DNA of 64,000 bases from Pseudooceanicola endophyticus (GTDB lineage Bacteria > Pseudomonadota > Alphaproteobacteria > Rhodobacterales > Rhodobacteraceae), in NCBI RefSeq assembly GCF_018760365.1, contig NZ_JAHIAB010000009.1:172922-236921 (forward strand), given 5' to 3'. The notes under the pieces are model-generated. The model had not been told where the DNA came from, made no database searches, and saw nothing but the letters and a program-made list of their open reading frames with translations. Position numbers and translations under genes: made by a program. This document shows, piece after piece, positions 8,899 through 18,005 of this stretch. Every line of letters begins with the position of its first letter. The first letter of the stretch is position 1.

Positions 8899-10866
8899 AT
8901 GTCGCTACTGAGCATCGCGCAGCACGGAGAGATTGCCGTCGTCACGCTGGACAATCCACCGGTCAACGCCATCTCGGCGGCGGTCCGGCAGGCGCTGGTC
9001 GCGGCGGTGGCGCGCTGCGATGCGGACGCGGCGGTGCGCGGCGTGGTGCTGTGCTGCGCCGGGCGCACCTTCCTGGCCGGCGCGGACGTGAAGGAATTCG
9101 GCCTGCCCCCGGTGCCGCCGCATCTGCCGGACGTGGTGGCGGCGATCGAGGGGGCGGCCAAACCCTGGATGGCGGCGATCCATGGGGCCGCGCTTGGCGG
9201 CGGGCTGGAGATCGCCATGGCCTGCCGGTTCCGCGTCGCCGCACCCGATGCCCGGCTTGGCCTGCCCGAGGTGACCCTGGGCGTGATGCCCGGCGCCTCC
9301 GGCACGCTGCGCCTGCCGCGGCTGATCGGTGTCGCGGAAGCGGCCCGGATGATCCTGACCGGGACGCCCGTCGCGGCGCCCTGGGCCCAGAAGGCCGGGC
9401 TGATCGACGCGCTGATCGGGGGCGATCTGGCCGAAGGCGCGGCTGCGGTGCTGGCCGAGCGGCTGGCCGCACCCGTGCCGGTGCCGGTCTCGGCCCGTCC
9501 GCTTGGCCCCTGCGCGACCGAGGTCTTGGAGGCGGCGGAGGCGCTGGCGAAGCGCGGTGGCAAGGCGGCCCGGGTCGCGCTCGAGACCCTGCGTTATGCC
9601 ACCGAGGTGCCTTATGAGGCTGCGCTGATCCGCGAGCGCGAGAATTTCCTGGCCCTGCGCGCCTCGCCCGAGGCTGCGGCCCTGCGCCATGTCTTCTTTG
9701 CGGAACGCGCCGCGCCGCGTCCGGTCGCGCTGAAGGGGGTCAGCCCGAAGACGCTTGGCGCGGTCGGGGTGGTGGGGGGCGGCACGATGGGGGCGGGCAT
9801 TGCCGCCGCCTGCCTGCTGGCGGGGCTGAAGGTGCATCTTCTGGAACGTGACACCGCCAGCCTGGGGCGCGGGCGCGACACCATCGGGCGCACCCTGCGC
9901 AGTGCCGCCGCGCGCGGCAAGCTCCCGGTGGAGGAGGCCGAGGCGCGCCTGGCCGGCCTTGGGGCCCATACCGATGCCGCCGGGCTGGCGGCCTGTGATC
10001 TGGTGATCGAGGCGGTGTTCGAGGACATTGCCGTCAAGCGCCAGGTCTTTGCCGATCTCGACCGGGCCTGCCGCCCGGACACGGTGCTGGCGACCAATAC
10101 CTCCTACCTCGATCCGCGCCGCATCGCCCAGGGCCTCAGCCATCCGGAGCGCTTCCTGGGCCTGCACTTCTTCAGCCCCGCGCATGTTATGAAGCTGCTC
10201 GAGATCATTCCGGTGCCGCAGACCGCGCCCGCAACGCTGGCGACGGCCTTTGCCCTGGGCGGCAGGCTGGGCAAGGTGCCGGTGCAGTCGGGCATCTGCG
10301 AGGGGTTCATCGGCAACCGGATCCTCAAACGTACCCGCGCCGAGGCCGAGGCCCTGCTGCGCGCGGGGGTGTCGATCGCAGAGGTGGATGCGGCCATGCG
10401 CGGCTTCGGGTTCCGCATGGGCCCGTTCGAGACCCAGGACCTGGGCGGGCTCGACATTGCCTACCTGCAACGCGAGGGCGCGCGGGCCGAGGGCCTCGAG
10501 GTGGCCGAAACGCTGGGAGACATCCTGGTGCGGGCCGGACGCAAGGGGCAGAAGACCTTTGGCGGGTGGTACGATTACGCCACCGACAGCCGCCAGCCGG
10601 TGACCTCGGCCGAGGTCGCCGCGCTTCTGGCGCCCCATGTCGCCGCTCCCGCACCGCTGCCGCCCGCGTTGATCGTCGCCCGGATGCTGGCGGCCATGGC
10701 CGCAGAGGGGCGGGCGATCCTGGACGAGGGGATCGCGGGCGGTCCCGCCGAGATCGATCTGGTGCAGATCCACGGCTACGGTTTCCCGCGCGAGAAGGGC
10801 GGCCCGATGTATCATGCCGAGGCCGGGCTGTGCCCGGAAGCGCCGGTGCGGGCGACGGCCTCCTGA
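8899..10866 (+). CDS. Fused enoyl-CoA hydratase / 3-hydroxyacyl-CoA dehydrogenase
   Basis: This 655-residue protein joins a crotonase domain (residues 1 to about 270) to a 3-hydroxyacyl-CoA dehydrogenase (from about 288). Both hydratase glutamates are present, in GGGLEIAMAC and in GLPEVTLG. The NAD-binding motif is GVVGGGTMGAGIAAA, followed by the dehydrogenase segments LGLHFFSPAHVMKLLEIIP and GFIGNRILKR. It resembles FadJ/FadB but is shorter than E. coli FadJ (714). Next to paaG it probably performs the PaaF (2,3-dehydroadipyl-CoA hydration) and PaaH (3-hydroxyadipyl-CoA oxidation) steps; a general beta-oxidation role is the alternative. The start follows a GGAGAGGAG site. Confidence 0.9.
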   Translation: MSLLSIAQHGEIAVVTLDNPPVNAISAAVRQALVAAVARCDADAAVRGVVLCCAGRTFLAGADVKEFGLPPVPPHLPDVVAAIEGAAKPWMAAIHGAALGGGLEIAMACRFRVAAPDARLGLPEVTLGVMPGASGTLRLPRLIGVAEAARMILTGTPVAAPWAQKAGLIDALIGGDLAEGAAAVLAERLAAPVPVPVSARPLGPCATEVLEAAEALAKRGGKAARVALETLRYATEVPYEAALIRERENFLALRASPEAAALRHVFFAERAAPRPVALKGVSPKTLGAVGVVGGGTMGAGIAAACLLAGLKVHLLERDTASLGRGRDTIGRTLRSAAARGKLPVEEAEARLAGLGAHTDAAGLAACDLVIEAVFEDIAVKRQVFADLDRACRPDTVLATNTSYLDPRRIAQGLSHPERFLGLHFFSPAHVMKLLEIIPVPQTAPATLATAFALGGRLGKVPVQSGICEGFIGNRILKRTRAEAEALLRAGVSIAEVDAAMRGFGFRMGPFETQDLGGLDIAYLQREGARAEGLEVAETLGDILVRAGRKGQKTFGGWYDYATDSRQPVTSAEVAALLAPHVAAPAPLPPALIVARMLAAMAAEGRAILDEGIAGGPAEIDLVQIHGYGFPREKGGPMYHAEAGLCPEAPVRATAS

Positions 10867-10911
10867 GGGGGCGGGGCAGGCGCAGCTCCGACCCAGGCGG
10901 GCTCCAAGGAA

Positions 10912-10937
10912 AAAGGCAGCGCCGGGGCGCTGCCTTT
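10912..10937. terminator. Bidirectional terminator between the fused beta-oxidation gene and acnB
   Basis: AAAGGCAGCGCC pairs perfectly with GGCGCTGCCTTT across GG (about 10 paired bases with a small loop in practice). It is preceded by A residues and followed by TTT, so it can act on both strands. It sits between convergent genes. Confidence 0.75.
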
Positions 10938-10983
10938 CACACTTTTCAGGGATCATGCGGGCGGGGCGACCGCCCGCCTGCCA

Positions 10984-13773
10984 TCAGAAGTGGACCGAAC
11001 GGGCGGTGCCGGGCTTTTCGAGCGGCGGCGCGAACTTGGTCAGGTCGATGCCCTTGACGGCAGACTTGTATTCCTCGGCAGAGGGGGTGCGGCCCAGGAT
11101 GGCCGAGAGCACCACGACCGGGGTCGAGGCGAGCAGGCTTTCGCCCTTCTTCTCGGCCGAGTCTTCCACCACGCGGCCCTGGAACAGGCGGGTCGAGGTC
11201 GCCAGAACGGTGTCGCCCTTGGCGGCCTTTTCCTGGTTGCCCATGCACAGGTTGCAGCCGGGACGTTCGAGGTAGAGGATGTTCTCGTACTCGGTGCGGG
11301 CCTTGGCCTTCGGCATCATGTCGTCGAATTCGAAGCCCGAATACTTCTGGAGGATCTCCCAGTCGCCCTCGGCCTTCAGCTCGTCGATGATGTTGTAGGT
11401 GGGCGCGGCGACGACCAGCGGTGCCTTGAACTCGACCTTGCCGGTTTCGGCCTCGAGGTTCTTCAGCATCTGCGCAACGATCTTCATGTCGCCCTTGTGC
11501 ACCATGCAGGAGCCCACAAAGCCCAGGTCAACCTTCTTCTCGGCACCGTAGTAGGAAACCGGGCGGATGGTGTCGTGGGTGTAGCGGCGCGACGGGTCGG
11601 CGTTGTTGACGTCCGGGTCGGCGATCATCGGTTCGTCGATCAGGTCCAGGTCGACGACGACTTCGGCGAAGTACTTGGCACTGTCGTCCGGGGTCAGCGC
11701 CGGGCGTTCGCCCGAGGTGATCTCGGCGATGCGCTTGTCGGCCTTGTCGATCAGGCCCTGAAGGGTCTGGGCCTCGTTGTCCATGCCCTTGTCGATCATC
11801 ACCTGGATGCGCGACTTGGCCAGTTCGAGCGAGCCGATCAGCGTGTCGTCGTTGGAGATGCAGATGGAGGCCTTGGCCTTCATTTCCGCGGTCCAGTCGG
11901 TGAAGGTGAAGGCCTGGTCGGCCAGCAGGGTGCCGATGTGCACTTCGATGACGCGGCCCTGGAAGACGTTGTCACCGTGCTGCTGGAGCATCTGCGCCTG
12001 GGTTGCATGAACCACGTCGCGGAAGTCCATGTAATCCTTCATCTCGCCCTTGAAGGTCACCTTGACGGATTCCGGGATCGGCATGGTGGCTTCGCCGGTG
12101 GCAAGCGCCAGGGCCACGGTGCCCGAGTCCGCCCCGAAGGCCACGCCTTTCGACATCCGGGTGTGGCTGTCGCCGCCGACGATGATGTCCCAGTCGCTGA
12201 CGGTGATGTCGTTCAGCACCTTGTGGATCACGTCGGTCATCGAATGGTAGACGTGCTTGGGATCGCGCGCGGTGATCAGGCCGAAGTTGTTCATGAAGGA
12301 CATGAGCTTGGGAATGTTGGCCTGGGCCTTCTTGTCCCAGACGGACGCGGTGTGGCAGCCCGACTGATAGGCGCCGTCCACGATCGGAGAGATCACGGTG
12401 GCGGCCATCGCTTCGAGTTCCTGCGCCGTCATCAGGCCGGTGGTGTCCTGCGAGCCGACGATGTTGACCTTGACGCGCACGTCCGAACCCGCGTGCAGGG
12501 TCTTGCCCGGGGTGACGCCGACGGCATTGCGGTTGAAGATCTTCTCAACGGCGGTCAGGCCCTGACCTTCGATGACGACCTCTTTGGAGGCGGCATAGAC
12601 CGGGGTGGCCTCGACGCCGAGGGTTTCGGCGGCGAAGGTCTGGAGTTTCTTGCCGAAGACCACGGCATAGGAGCCGCCGGCCTTCATGAATTCGACCTTG
12701 GCGGGGGTGAAGGCGGAAGCGACATCGGCCAGCTTCTCGCCATCCTCGCTGTAGAGCGCCTTTTCCTTGGTGTTGATCTTCAGCACGGTGCCGGTCTCGA
12801 CCGAGTATTTCTGTTCGAGGATCGGGTTGCCGTCGTTGTTCAGCATCACCTTGCCGTCTTCATCGACCTTCTTGACCCAGTTCTTCAGGTCGAGGCCGAT
12901 GCCGCCGGTGACGCCCACGGTGGTCAGGAAGATCGGCGAAATGCCGTTGGTGCCGGCGACCACGGGGGCGATGTTGACGAAGGGCACGTAGGGCGATGCC
13001 TTCTTGCCGGTCCACAGCGCGACGTTGTTGACGCCGGACATGCGCGAGGAGCCCACGCCCATGGTGCCCTTTTCCGCGATCAGCATGACGCGGGCATCGG
13101 GGTGCTTGGCCTTCAGGGCCTCGATCTCGGCCTGGGCTTCGGGCGAGATCATGCACTTGCCGTGCAGTTCGCGGTCAGAGCGCGAGTGCGCCTGGTTGCC
13201 GGGCGACAGAAGGTCGGTCGAGATGTCGCCTTCGGCGGCGATGTAGGTGACGATCTTCACCTCTTCCTCGACGTCGGGAAGCTTTGTGAAGAACTCGGCC
13301 TTGGCGTAGCTTTCCAGAACGGCCTTGGCGACGGGATTGCCGGCCTCGTAGGCGTCCTTCAGGCGTTCCATGTCGGCATCGTAAAGGAAGACCTGGGTCT
13401 TCAGCACGTCACCGGCCTGGGCGGCAATGTCGGCATCCTTGCCAAGCGCGAGGTCCAGCAGCACGTCGACGGACGGCCCGCCCTTCATGTGCGAGAGCAG
13501 CTCGAAGGCGAAGGCGGGGGTGATTTCCGGAACGATGGCCTCGCCCAGGATGATCTTCTTGAGGAAGGCCGCCTTCACGCCTGCGGCCGAGGTGGTGCCG
13601 GGCAGGGTGTTGTAGATGAAGAACTCCAGCGAGTCCTTGCGGTACGCGTTCTCCGCGTCCTCGATCTGGGTGATCAGCTCTTCGACCAGGGCGCCGTCTT
13701 CGATGGGCTTGGGATGCAGGCCCTCGGCTTTCCGCGTTTCGATTTCAGTCAAATAGTCGGTGTACAAGCTCAT
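10984..13773 (-). CDS. acnB: Aconitate hydratase B (bifunctional aconitase / 2-methylisocitrate dehydratase)
   Basis: This 929-residue enzyme interconverts citrate and isocitrate in the TCA cycle and can act on 2-methylisocitrate. The AcnB domain order is seen: the N-terminal HEAT-like domain (DYLTEIETRKAEGLHPKPI at the start), then the swivel and catalytic domains. The cluster ligands are Cys756 in GSCMVHKGD and Cys840 and Cys843 in GCNLCMGN. It is longer than E. coli AcnB (865), consistent with insertions seen in some alphaproteobacterial homologues. It stands alone on the minus strand with its own promoter region (13774-13900). Confidence 0.96.
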   Translation of the reverse strand: MSLYTDYLTEIETRKAEGLHPKPIEDGALVEELITQIEDAENAYRKDSLEFFIYNTLPGTTSAAGVKAAFLKKIILGEAIVPEITPAFAFELLSHMKGGPSVDVLLDLALGKDADIAAQAGDVLKTQVFLYDADMERLKDAYEAGNPVAKAVLESYAKAEFFTKLPDVEEEVKIVTYIAAEGDISTDLLSPGNQAHSRSDRELHGKCMISPEAQAEIEALKAKHPDARVMLIAEKGTMGVGSSRMSGVNNVALWTGKKASPYVPFVNIAPVVAGTNGISPIFLTTVGVTGGIGLDLKNWVKKVDEDGKVMLNNDGNPILEQKYSVETGTVLKINTKEKALYSEDGEKLADVASAFTPAKVEFMKAGGSYAVVFGKKLQTFAAETLGVEATPVYAASKEVVIEGQGLTAVEKIFNRNAVGVTPGKTLHAGSDVRVKVNIVGSQDTTGLMTAQELEAMAATVISPIVDGAYQSGCHTASVWDKKAQANIPKLMSFMNNFGLITARDPKHVYHSMTDVIHKVLNDITVSDWDIIVGGDSHTRMSKGVAFGADSGTVALALATGEATMPIPESVKVTFKGEMKDYMDFRDVVHATQAQMLQQHGDNVFQGRVIEVHIGTLLADQAFTFTDWTAEMKAKASICISNDDTLIGSLELAKSRIQVMIDKGMDNEAQTLQGLIDKADKRIAEITSGERPALTPDDSAKYFAEVVVDLDLIDEPMIADPDVNNADPSRRYTHDTIRPVSYYGAEKKVDLGFVGSCMVHKGDMKIVAQMLKNLEAETGKVEFKAPLVVAAPTYNIIDELKAEGDWEILQKYSGFEFDDMMPKAKARTEYENILYLERPGCNLCMGNQEKAAKGDTVLATSTRLFQGRVVEDSAEKKGESLLASTPVVVLSAILGRTPSAEEYKSAVKGIDLTKFAPPLEKPGTARSVHF

Positions 13774-13850
13774 GATGACCCTGGCGATTCGAGGTTGCTA
13801 CGGTATAACGCACTGAACCAGGAGGCTTTCTGGCCAGTGGTAAAAACTTT

Positions 13851-13866
13851 GCATACATAAGTATAC
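13851..13866. promoter_or_regulatory. Imperfect inverted repeat in the acnB promoter
   Basis: GCATAC-ATAA-GTATAC is an imperfect 6+4+6 repeat. On the minus strand it contains TATACT, a possible -10 element, with TTGCCG about 15 bases upstream of it. It may be a promoter with an overlapping regulator site; which regulator cannot be told. Confidence 0.35.
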
Positions 13867-13969
13867 CTGTTTTGCCCCAGCGGCAAGAGGCAGTTCGTGC
13901 AAATGCCGGATAAGTCCCTGATTTTGCCCCGTCTCGCCGGGGCGCGACGGGGGCGGGGCGGGGCTGCGT

Positions 13970-14578
13970 TCAGAGGATCTGGCAGCCGTCCTCGAAGGGC
14001 AGGCGGGGCAGGCGGTCCCAGACCTTGGCCGGATCGCCGTAGCCGAGATTGATCACGAAGTTCACCTTCCAGGTGGTGCCGGCGAAGAAGCTTTCGTTGA
14101 CGCCCGCCGCGTCGAAGCCCGACAGCGGGCCGGCATCCAGGCCCAGGGCGCGGGCCGCGATCAGCAGATAGGCCGCCTGAAGAGAACCGTTTCGGAAGGC
14201 GGTCTCTTCCGCCAGGGCCGGGCTGGAGGTGAACCAGGAGCGCGCATCGCCGTGGGGGAAAAGCTGGGGCAGCTTCTCGTAGAAGGCGGTGTCATAGGCG
14301 GCCAGCACCGTGACCGGCGCGGTCATGGTCTTCTCGAGGTTGCCCTTCGACAGGTGGGGGCGCAGTTTCTCGCGCGCCTCGGGCGTGGTCAGGAAGACGA
14401 AGCGGGCGGGTTCGCAATTGGCCGAGGTCGGGCCCAGGCTGGCCATCTCCCACAGCCGCTCCAGAAGCGCGGGGGCGACGGGGATGTCGCGCCAGCCGTT
14501 CTGCGACCGGGCCGTGTAGAAAAGCTGGTCGAGGGCGTCCTGGGACAGAGGCGGGGCGGCGGACAGGGTATCGGTCAT
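13970..14578 (-). CDS. rutE: RutE-like malonic semialdehyde reductase / nitroreductase
   Basis: This 202-residue flavin-dependent nitroreductase-family protein matches RutE along its length: WGPTSANC-like [17 protein letters not shown] near residue 47, [12 protein letters not shown] near 110, [11 protein letters not shown] near 155 and INLGYGD near 185. In E. coli RutE reduces malonic semialdehyde (or 3-hydroxypropionate precursors) at the end of Rut pyrimidine breakdown. No other rut gene is adjacent, so a detoxifying aldehyde or nitro reductase role is also possible. The start at 14578 follows GGAGAG and agrees with the family N-terminus. It is divergent from the XRE regulator at 14775. Confidence 0.82.
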   Translation of the reverse strand: MTDTLSAAPPLSQDALDQLFYTARSQNGWRDIPVAPALLERLWEMASLGPTSANCEPARFVFLTTPEAREKLRPHLSKGNLEKTMTAPVTVLAAYDTAFYEKLPQLFPHGDARSWFTSSPALAEETAFRNGSLQAAYLLIAARALGLDAGPLSGFDAAGVNESFFAGTTWKVNFVINLGYGDPAKVWDRLPRLPFEDGCQIL

Positions 14579-14774
14579 CGGGGCTCTCCTTGGAAACGGG
14601 GGGGACCCGACCGGGCTTGGCGTTCCCTTCCCCTTGCGGCAAGGCAAGGCCCGGGAATGCGTTTTGCATTTCCCGCGCCGGTGCCGCTTTCGGTGGCAGC
14701 CGCCCGCCGGCGGGGCAGCGTTGCACCGCTTCCCCCCCTCGCCTATCCTGAGCCGCGCGAAGGGGAAGACCGGA

Positions 14775-15329
14775 ATGAGCACACAGCTGGGCGCCGATAT
14801 CCGCGCGTTGCGACGCAGCCGCAACATGACGCTTCAGGCGGTGACCTCGGTCATCGGACGGTCCCCGGCCTGGCTGAGCCTGATCGAACGCGACCTGACC
14901 CGGCCCTCGATCGGCGATCTGGAGCTGATCGCGCAGGTCTTCGACGTCAGCATCAGCTTCTTCTTCCGCTCCGAAGCGCAGGATCCCCGGGAACAGGGGG
15001 TCGTGGTGCGCGCGGCCCGGCGCGCCCGGCTGGGTTCGGACGAGAGTGGCCTGGTCGAAGAGCTGCTCTCGCCGACGCTGGGCGGCGGGTTCCAGATGAT
15101 CCGCTCTGTCTTTGCGCCGCGCGCCAGCAGCGGCGGGCCGCGCCGGCGCCGCCCGAAGGAGGACGGCGGCGTTCTGGTGGCGGGCCGGCTGACGCTGTGC
15201 ATCGGCGACAGGCGTTTCGATCTGGAAACCGGCGACAGCTTCCAGTTTTCGGATGATACCTACGAATGGGAAAACCCCCATGATCAGCCCGCCGAGGTGA
15301 TCTGGGTGATTTCGCCACCGGTCTACTGA
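14775..15329 (+). CDS. XRE-family regulator with C-terminal cupin domain
   Basis: This 184-residue protein has an N-terminal lambda-repressor-like helix-turn-helix (residues 5-62, [20 protein letters not shown]) and a C-terminal cupin (about 110-184, ending [19 protein letters not shown]). This PuuR/HipB-cupin layout is typical of repressors that sense small metabolites. An Arg-rich linker ([10 protein letters not shown]) joins the two parts. It is divergent from the RutE-like gene and 200 bases upstream of the Lrp gene, so either may be a target. The start follows GGGGAAGACCGGA. The ligand is unknown. Confidence 0.85.
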   Translation: MSTQLGADIRALRRSRNMTLQAVTSVIGRSPAWLSLIERDLTRPSIGDLELIAQVFDVSISFFFRSEAQDPREQGVVVRAARRARLGSDESGLVEELLSPTLGGGFQMIRSVFAPRASSGGPRRRRPKEDGGVLVAGRLTLCIGDRRFDLETGDSFQFSDDTYEWENPHDQPAEVIWVISPPVY

Positions 15330-15530
15330 GCTTCGGATCCGAAATCGCCGCAGGAAAATGCCGCGCCATTTCCGCATATCTCGCATTCGCGCTGCAAATT
15401 TCAGCGATGCTTCCGGAAAATGCCAGCGCTGTGCCGAAATCGGGCGAAATTGCACGGCGGGGTTTCGGAAAGGCATGACAGCCGGGGTCGGGCATCGCTT
15501 GACTGGATGAAACCGTCCGGGAGTTTTGCG

Positions 15531-15992
15531 ATGCTCGACGATCGAGACCGGAAATTGCTGACCCTACTGCAGAAGAATGCCGACATGCCGATCGGAGAGA
15601 TGGCGGACCTGGTGTCGCTGTCCTCCTCGGCCTGCTGGCGACGGATCAAGCGGCTGACCGACGAAGGGTTCATCCTCAGCCGCGTGGCCGTGCTGGACCG
15701 GGGCAAGATGAACGTGCCCCTGACGATCTACGTGCTGATCCGCACCTCCGACCACTCGACCGGCTGGACGGACCGGTTCCGCGATGCCGTGGCCGAGATC
15801 CCCGAGATCTCGGAAGCCTTCAGATTAACCGGAAACATCGACTACCTGTTAAAGGTTGTGCTTCCCGATGTCGCGCATTGGGACATGATATACCAGAAGC
15901 TTGTCAGACGTCTGAATTTCTCTGACGTTTCGTCCTACATTGCCATGGAAGAGATGAAGAATACCGGTTTCGTGCCGACGTCCTACATCTGA
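15531..15992 (+). CDS. Lrp/AsnC-family transcriptional regulator
   Basis: This 153-residue protein has the Lrp layout: an N-terminal winged helix-turn-helix (LDDRDRKLLTLLQKNADMPI; then SSSACWRRIKRLTDEGFI at residues 31-48) and a C-terminal RAM/ACT-like ligand domain (FRLTGNIDYLLKVVLPD). I chose the ATG at 15531 because it has a GGGAG site 7 bases upstream; an in-frame ATG at 15507 would add 8 residues. Lrp proteins often control neighbouring amino-acid transport, so it is a natural candidate to regulate the cluster that starts at 16356. Confidence 0.88.
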   Translation: MLDDRDRKLLTLLQKNADMPIGEMADLVSLSSSACWRRIKRLTDEGFILSRVAVLDRGKMNVPLTIYVLIRTSDHSTGWTDRFRDAVAEIPEISEAFRLTGNIDYLLKVVLPDVAHWDMIYQKLVRRLNFSDVSSYIAMEEMKNTGFVPTSYI

Positions 15993-16355
15993 TTCCCGGG
16001 CCGTATTTCCAGAATGAAAAAGCCGGTGGGGCAACCCTCCGGCCCGATTGCATTCCGCGTGATGGCGAATGAATGTGCGGCAGATTCATGTCGCATAATC
16101 CGAAAATACGCCATCTGGTTACGCAATTGCCGCGAGATTGGTAAAAATTATTTTGCAAAAACGCCTTTCCGCCGAAATTTCGTGGCGCACAGTCTTGGCG
16201 ATCAGGCCGAAGTCGCAAAAACTTTTCATCAGAAGAGGCTTACCCTGAACGTAAGGCGGCGGATCCCGTACCGGCCGCGCCCACCCTCCCAGGTTCCGCA
16301 GATCGCGGCAGCGGCCCGCCGAAGACCGCCCCTCCCAGCGTAGCGAAAGGATGTC
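15993..16355 (+). other. Gene-free, AT-rich upstream region of the monooxygenase/Liv cluster
   Basis: No gene is seen in these 363 bases, which are clearly more AT-rich than their surroundings. TTGCCG at about 16129 followed 16 bases later by TATTTT is a plausible promoter. GCAAAAAC occurs twice, at 16155-16162 and 16215-16222, exactly 60 bases apart, and could be part of a regulator-binding array for the Lrp protein encoded upstream. Confidence 0.4.
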
Positions 16356-17855
16356 ATGTCGACCTTTGCCCAAGCTCCCAGCCCGTTGCCGCCGCTGTCG
16401 CAATGGGACGTCTCGGCCCGCGATGCGGTGGCCGACACCGGCCTGCCCGCGCTCGAGGCGGCGCTGCGGGACGAGTTGCAGCGCCTGTGCCTGCCGCGCC
16501 CCGCCTGGGGCCTGCCCGCCCCCGACCCCGAGATGCTGGACGTGCTGGTGATCGGCGCCGGACAGTTCGGCATCGGCGCCGCGGCGGCGCTGCGGCTGAA
16601 CGGGATCACCAATTTCCTGGTGCTGGACCGGGCCGAGCCGGGGCAGGAGGGGCCCTGGGTCACCTATGCCCGGATGCCGACGCTGCGCTCGCCCAAATAT
16701 CATCCCGGCCTGTGCTTCGGCGTGCCGGCGCTGACCTTCCAGTCCTGGTACCGCGCCGCCCATGGCGAGGCGGCCTGGCATGGGCTTTACAAGATCCCCA
16801 ACGCGGTCTGGCATGGCTATATTTCCTGGGTGCGCGACGTGCTGGCCCTGCCGGTGCGCAGCCGTTCGGAGGCAGTGGATCTGCAGCCCCGCACGGATCA
16901 CGTAGAGGTGGTGCTGGCGGATGGTGCGCGGCTGCGGGCCCGCCGCGTCGTCATCGCCAATGGCCGCGCCGGGGCCGGCGGCTGGGCGAAGATCCCCGGC
17001 GTCTCGGAGGATCTCTGGCCCGATCTTGCCGCCCATACCGCCGAGGAGATCGACTTTGCCGCGCTGAAGGGCAAGCGCATTGCCGTCATCGGCACCGGCT
17101 CCTCTGCCTGGGACAATGCCGCCACCGCACTGGAAACCGGTGCACGCTCGGTCGACATGTTCGCCCGCCGCAAGGTGGTGCCGCAGCTCAACAAGGGGCG
17201 GGCCTCCAGCGGGATTGCCTTCCTTGACGGCTGGATCGAGCTGTCGGACGCGCAACGCTGGGAACTGGCCTGGTACATGGAGAGCATGGGCGCGCCGCCC
17301 CCGCACGAGACGATCCTGCGCACCGCCCGGCTGGAGGGCTTTGCCACGCATTTCGACTGCGGCGCGATCCGGGCCGAGCGGCGCGACGGTCAGGTCGCCA
17401 TCGAGACCGAGAAGGGCCCATCGGGCGATTTCGATTTCCTGATCCTGGGGTCGGGCTTCTGCATCGACCTGTCGCGGGACCCGCTCTATGCCACCATTCT
17501 GGAGGACATCACCCTCTGGGAGGACCGCTATGCGCCGCCCGCCGGGCTGGAGAAGCCGGCGATGGGGCGCCAGCCCTACATCGGCCCGCATTTCGAGCTG
17601 ATCGGCAAGGGCGCGCAGCCGCTGGACCGGATCTACATGTGCAACGCTTCGACCTTCGTCAGCGCCGGCACGATGACCTCCGACGTGCCCTCTCTGGACG
17701 TGGCGCCGGCGCGGCTGGCGACCGGCATCGTCAAGGCGCTCTTCGCCGAGGATTTCGACCGCTATTTCGAACGGCTTCAGGACTGGGAGGAAGAGCACGA
17801 GATGAAGCCGACGCCCTTCTACGCGCCCGAATACGTCAACAAGACCGCACGCTGA
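16356..17855 (+). CDS. FAD/NAD(P)-binding monooxygenase-like protein
   Basis: This 499-residue flavoprotein has two dinucleotide-binding motifs: GAGQFG at residues 67-72 for FAD and VIGTGSSAWDNA near residue 247 for NAD(P). This resembles flavin monooxygenases and ornithine-hydroxylase-like enzymes. I see no signal peptide, so it is cytoplasmic. It opens a + strand cluster with two binding proteins, a Liv-type transporter and two AhpD-fold proteins, which suggests it oxidises the imported compound. The start at 16356 follows GCGAAAGG; an ATG at 16351 is out of frame. The substrate cannot be told. Confidence 0.82.
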   Translation: MSTFAQAPSPLPPLSQWDVSARDAVADTGLPALEAALRDELQRLCLPRPAWGLPAPDPEMLDVLVIGAGQFGIGAAAALRLNGITNFLVLDRAEPGQEGPWVTYARMPTLRSPKYHPGLCFGVPALTFQSWYRAAHGEAAWHGLYKIPNAVWHGYISWVRDVLALPVRSRSEAVDLQPRTDHVEVVLADGARLRARRVVIANGRAGAGGWAKIPGVSEDLWPDLAAHTAEEIDFAALKGKRIAVIGTGSSAWDNAATALETGARSVDMFARRKVVPQLNKGRASSGIAFLDGWIELSDAQRWELAWYMESMGAPPPHETILRTARLEGFATHFDCGAIRAERRDGQVAIETEKGPSGDFDFLILGSGFCIDLSRDPLYATILEDITLWEDRYAPPAGLEKPAMGRQPYIGPHFELIGKGAQPLDRIYMCNASTFVSAGTMTSDVPSLDVAPARLATGIVKALFAEDFDRYFERLQDWEEEHEMKPTPFYAPEYVNKTAR

Positions 17856-18005
17856 GCGGCGCCGCCCCTGCCGGACCCGGGAAGGCCCGGGGCCGGAACG
17901 ACCCGGGACCCACGGGCCGCGATGCCCGCGTCCCCAAGAAGACCATCAAGAGAAGACCATAAAAACAAAAGGTTCATCCTCCCAACAGAGAGAAGGAATA
18001 CTGCC

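Noticed and set aside
13801..13900. An ScfR-like TTTGCAAA palindrome in the acnB promoter
   Set aside because: The TTTGC motifs present do not form the expected spaced palindrome; only the GCATAC-ATAA-GTATAC repeat was kept.
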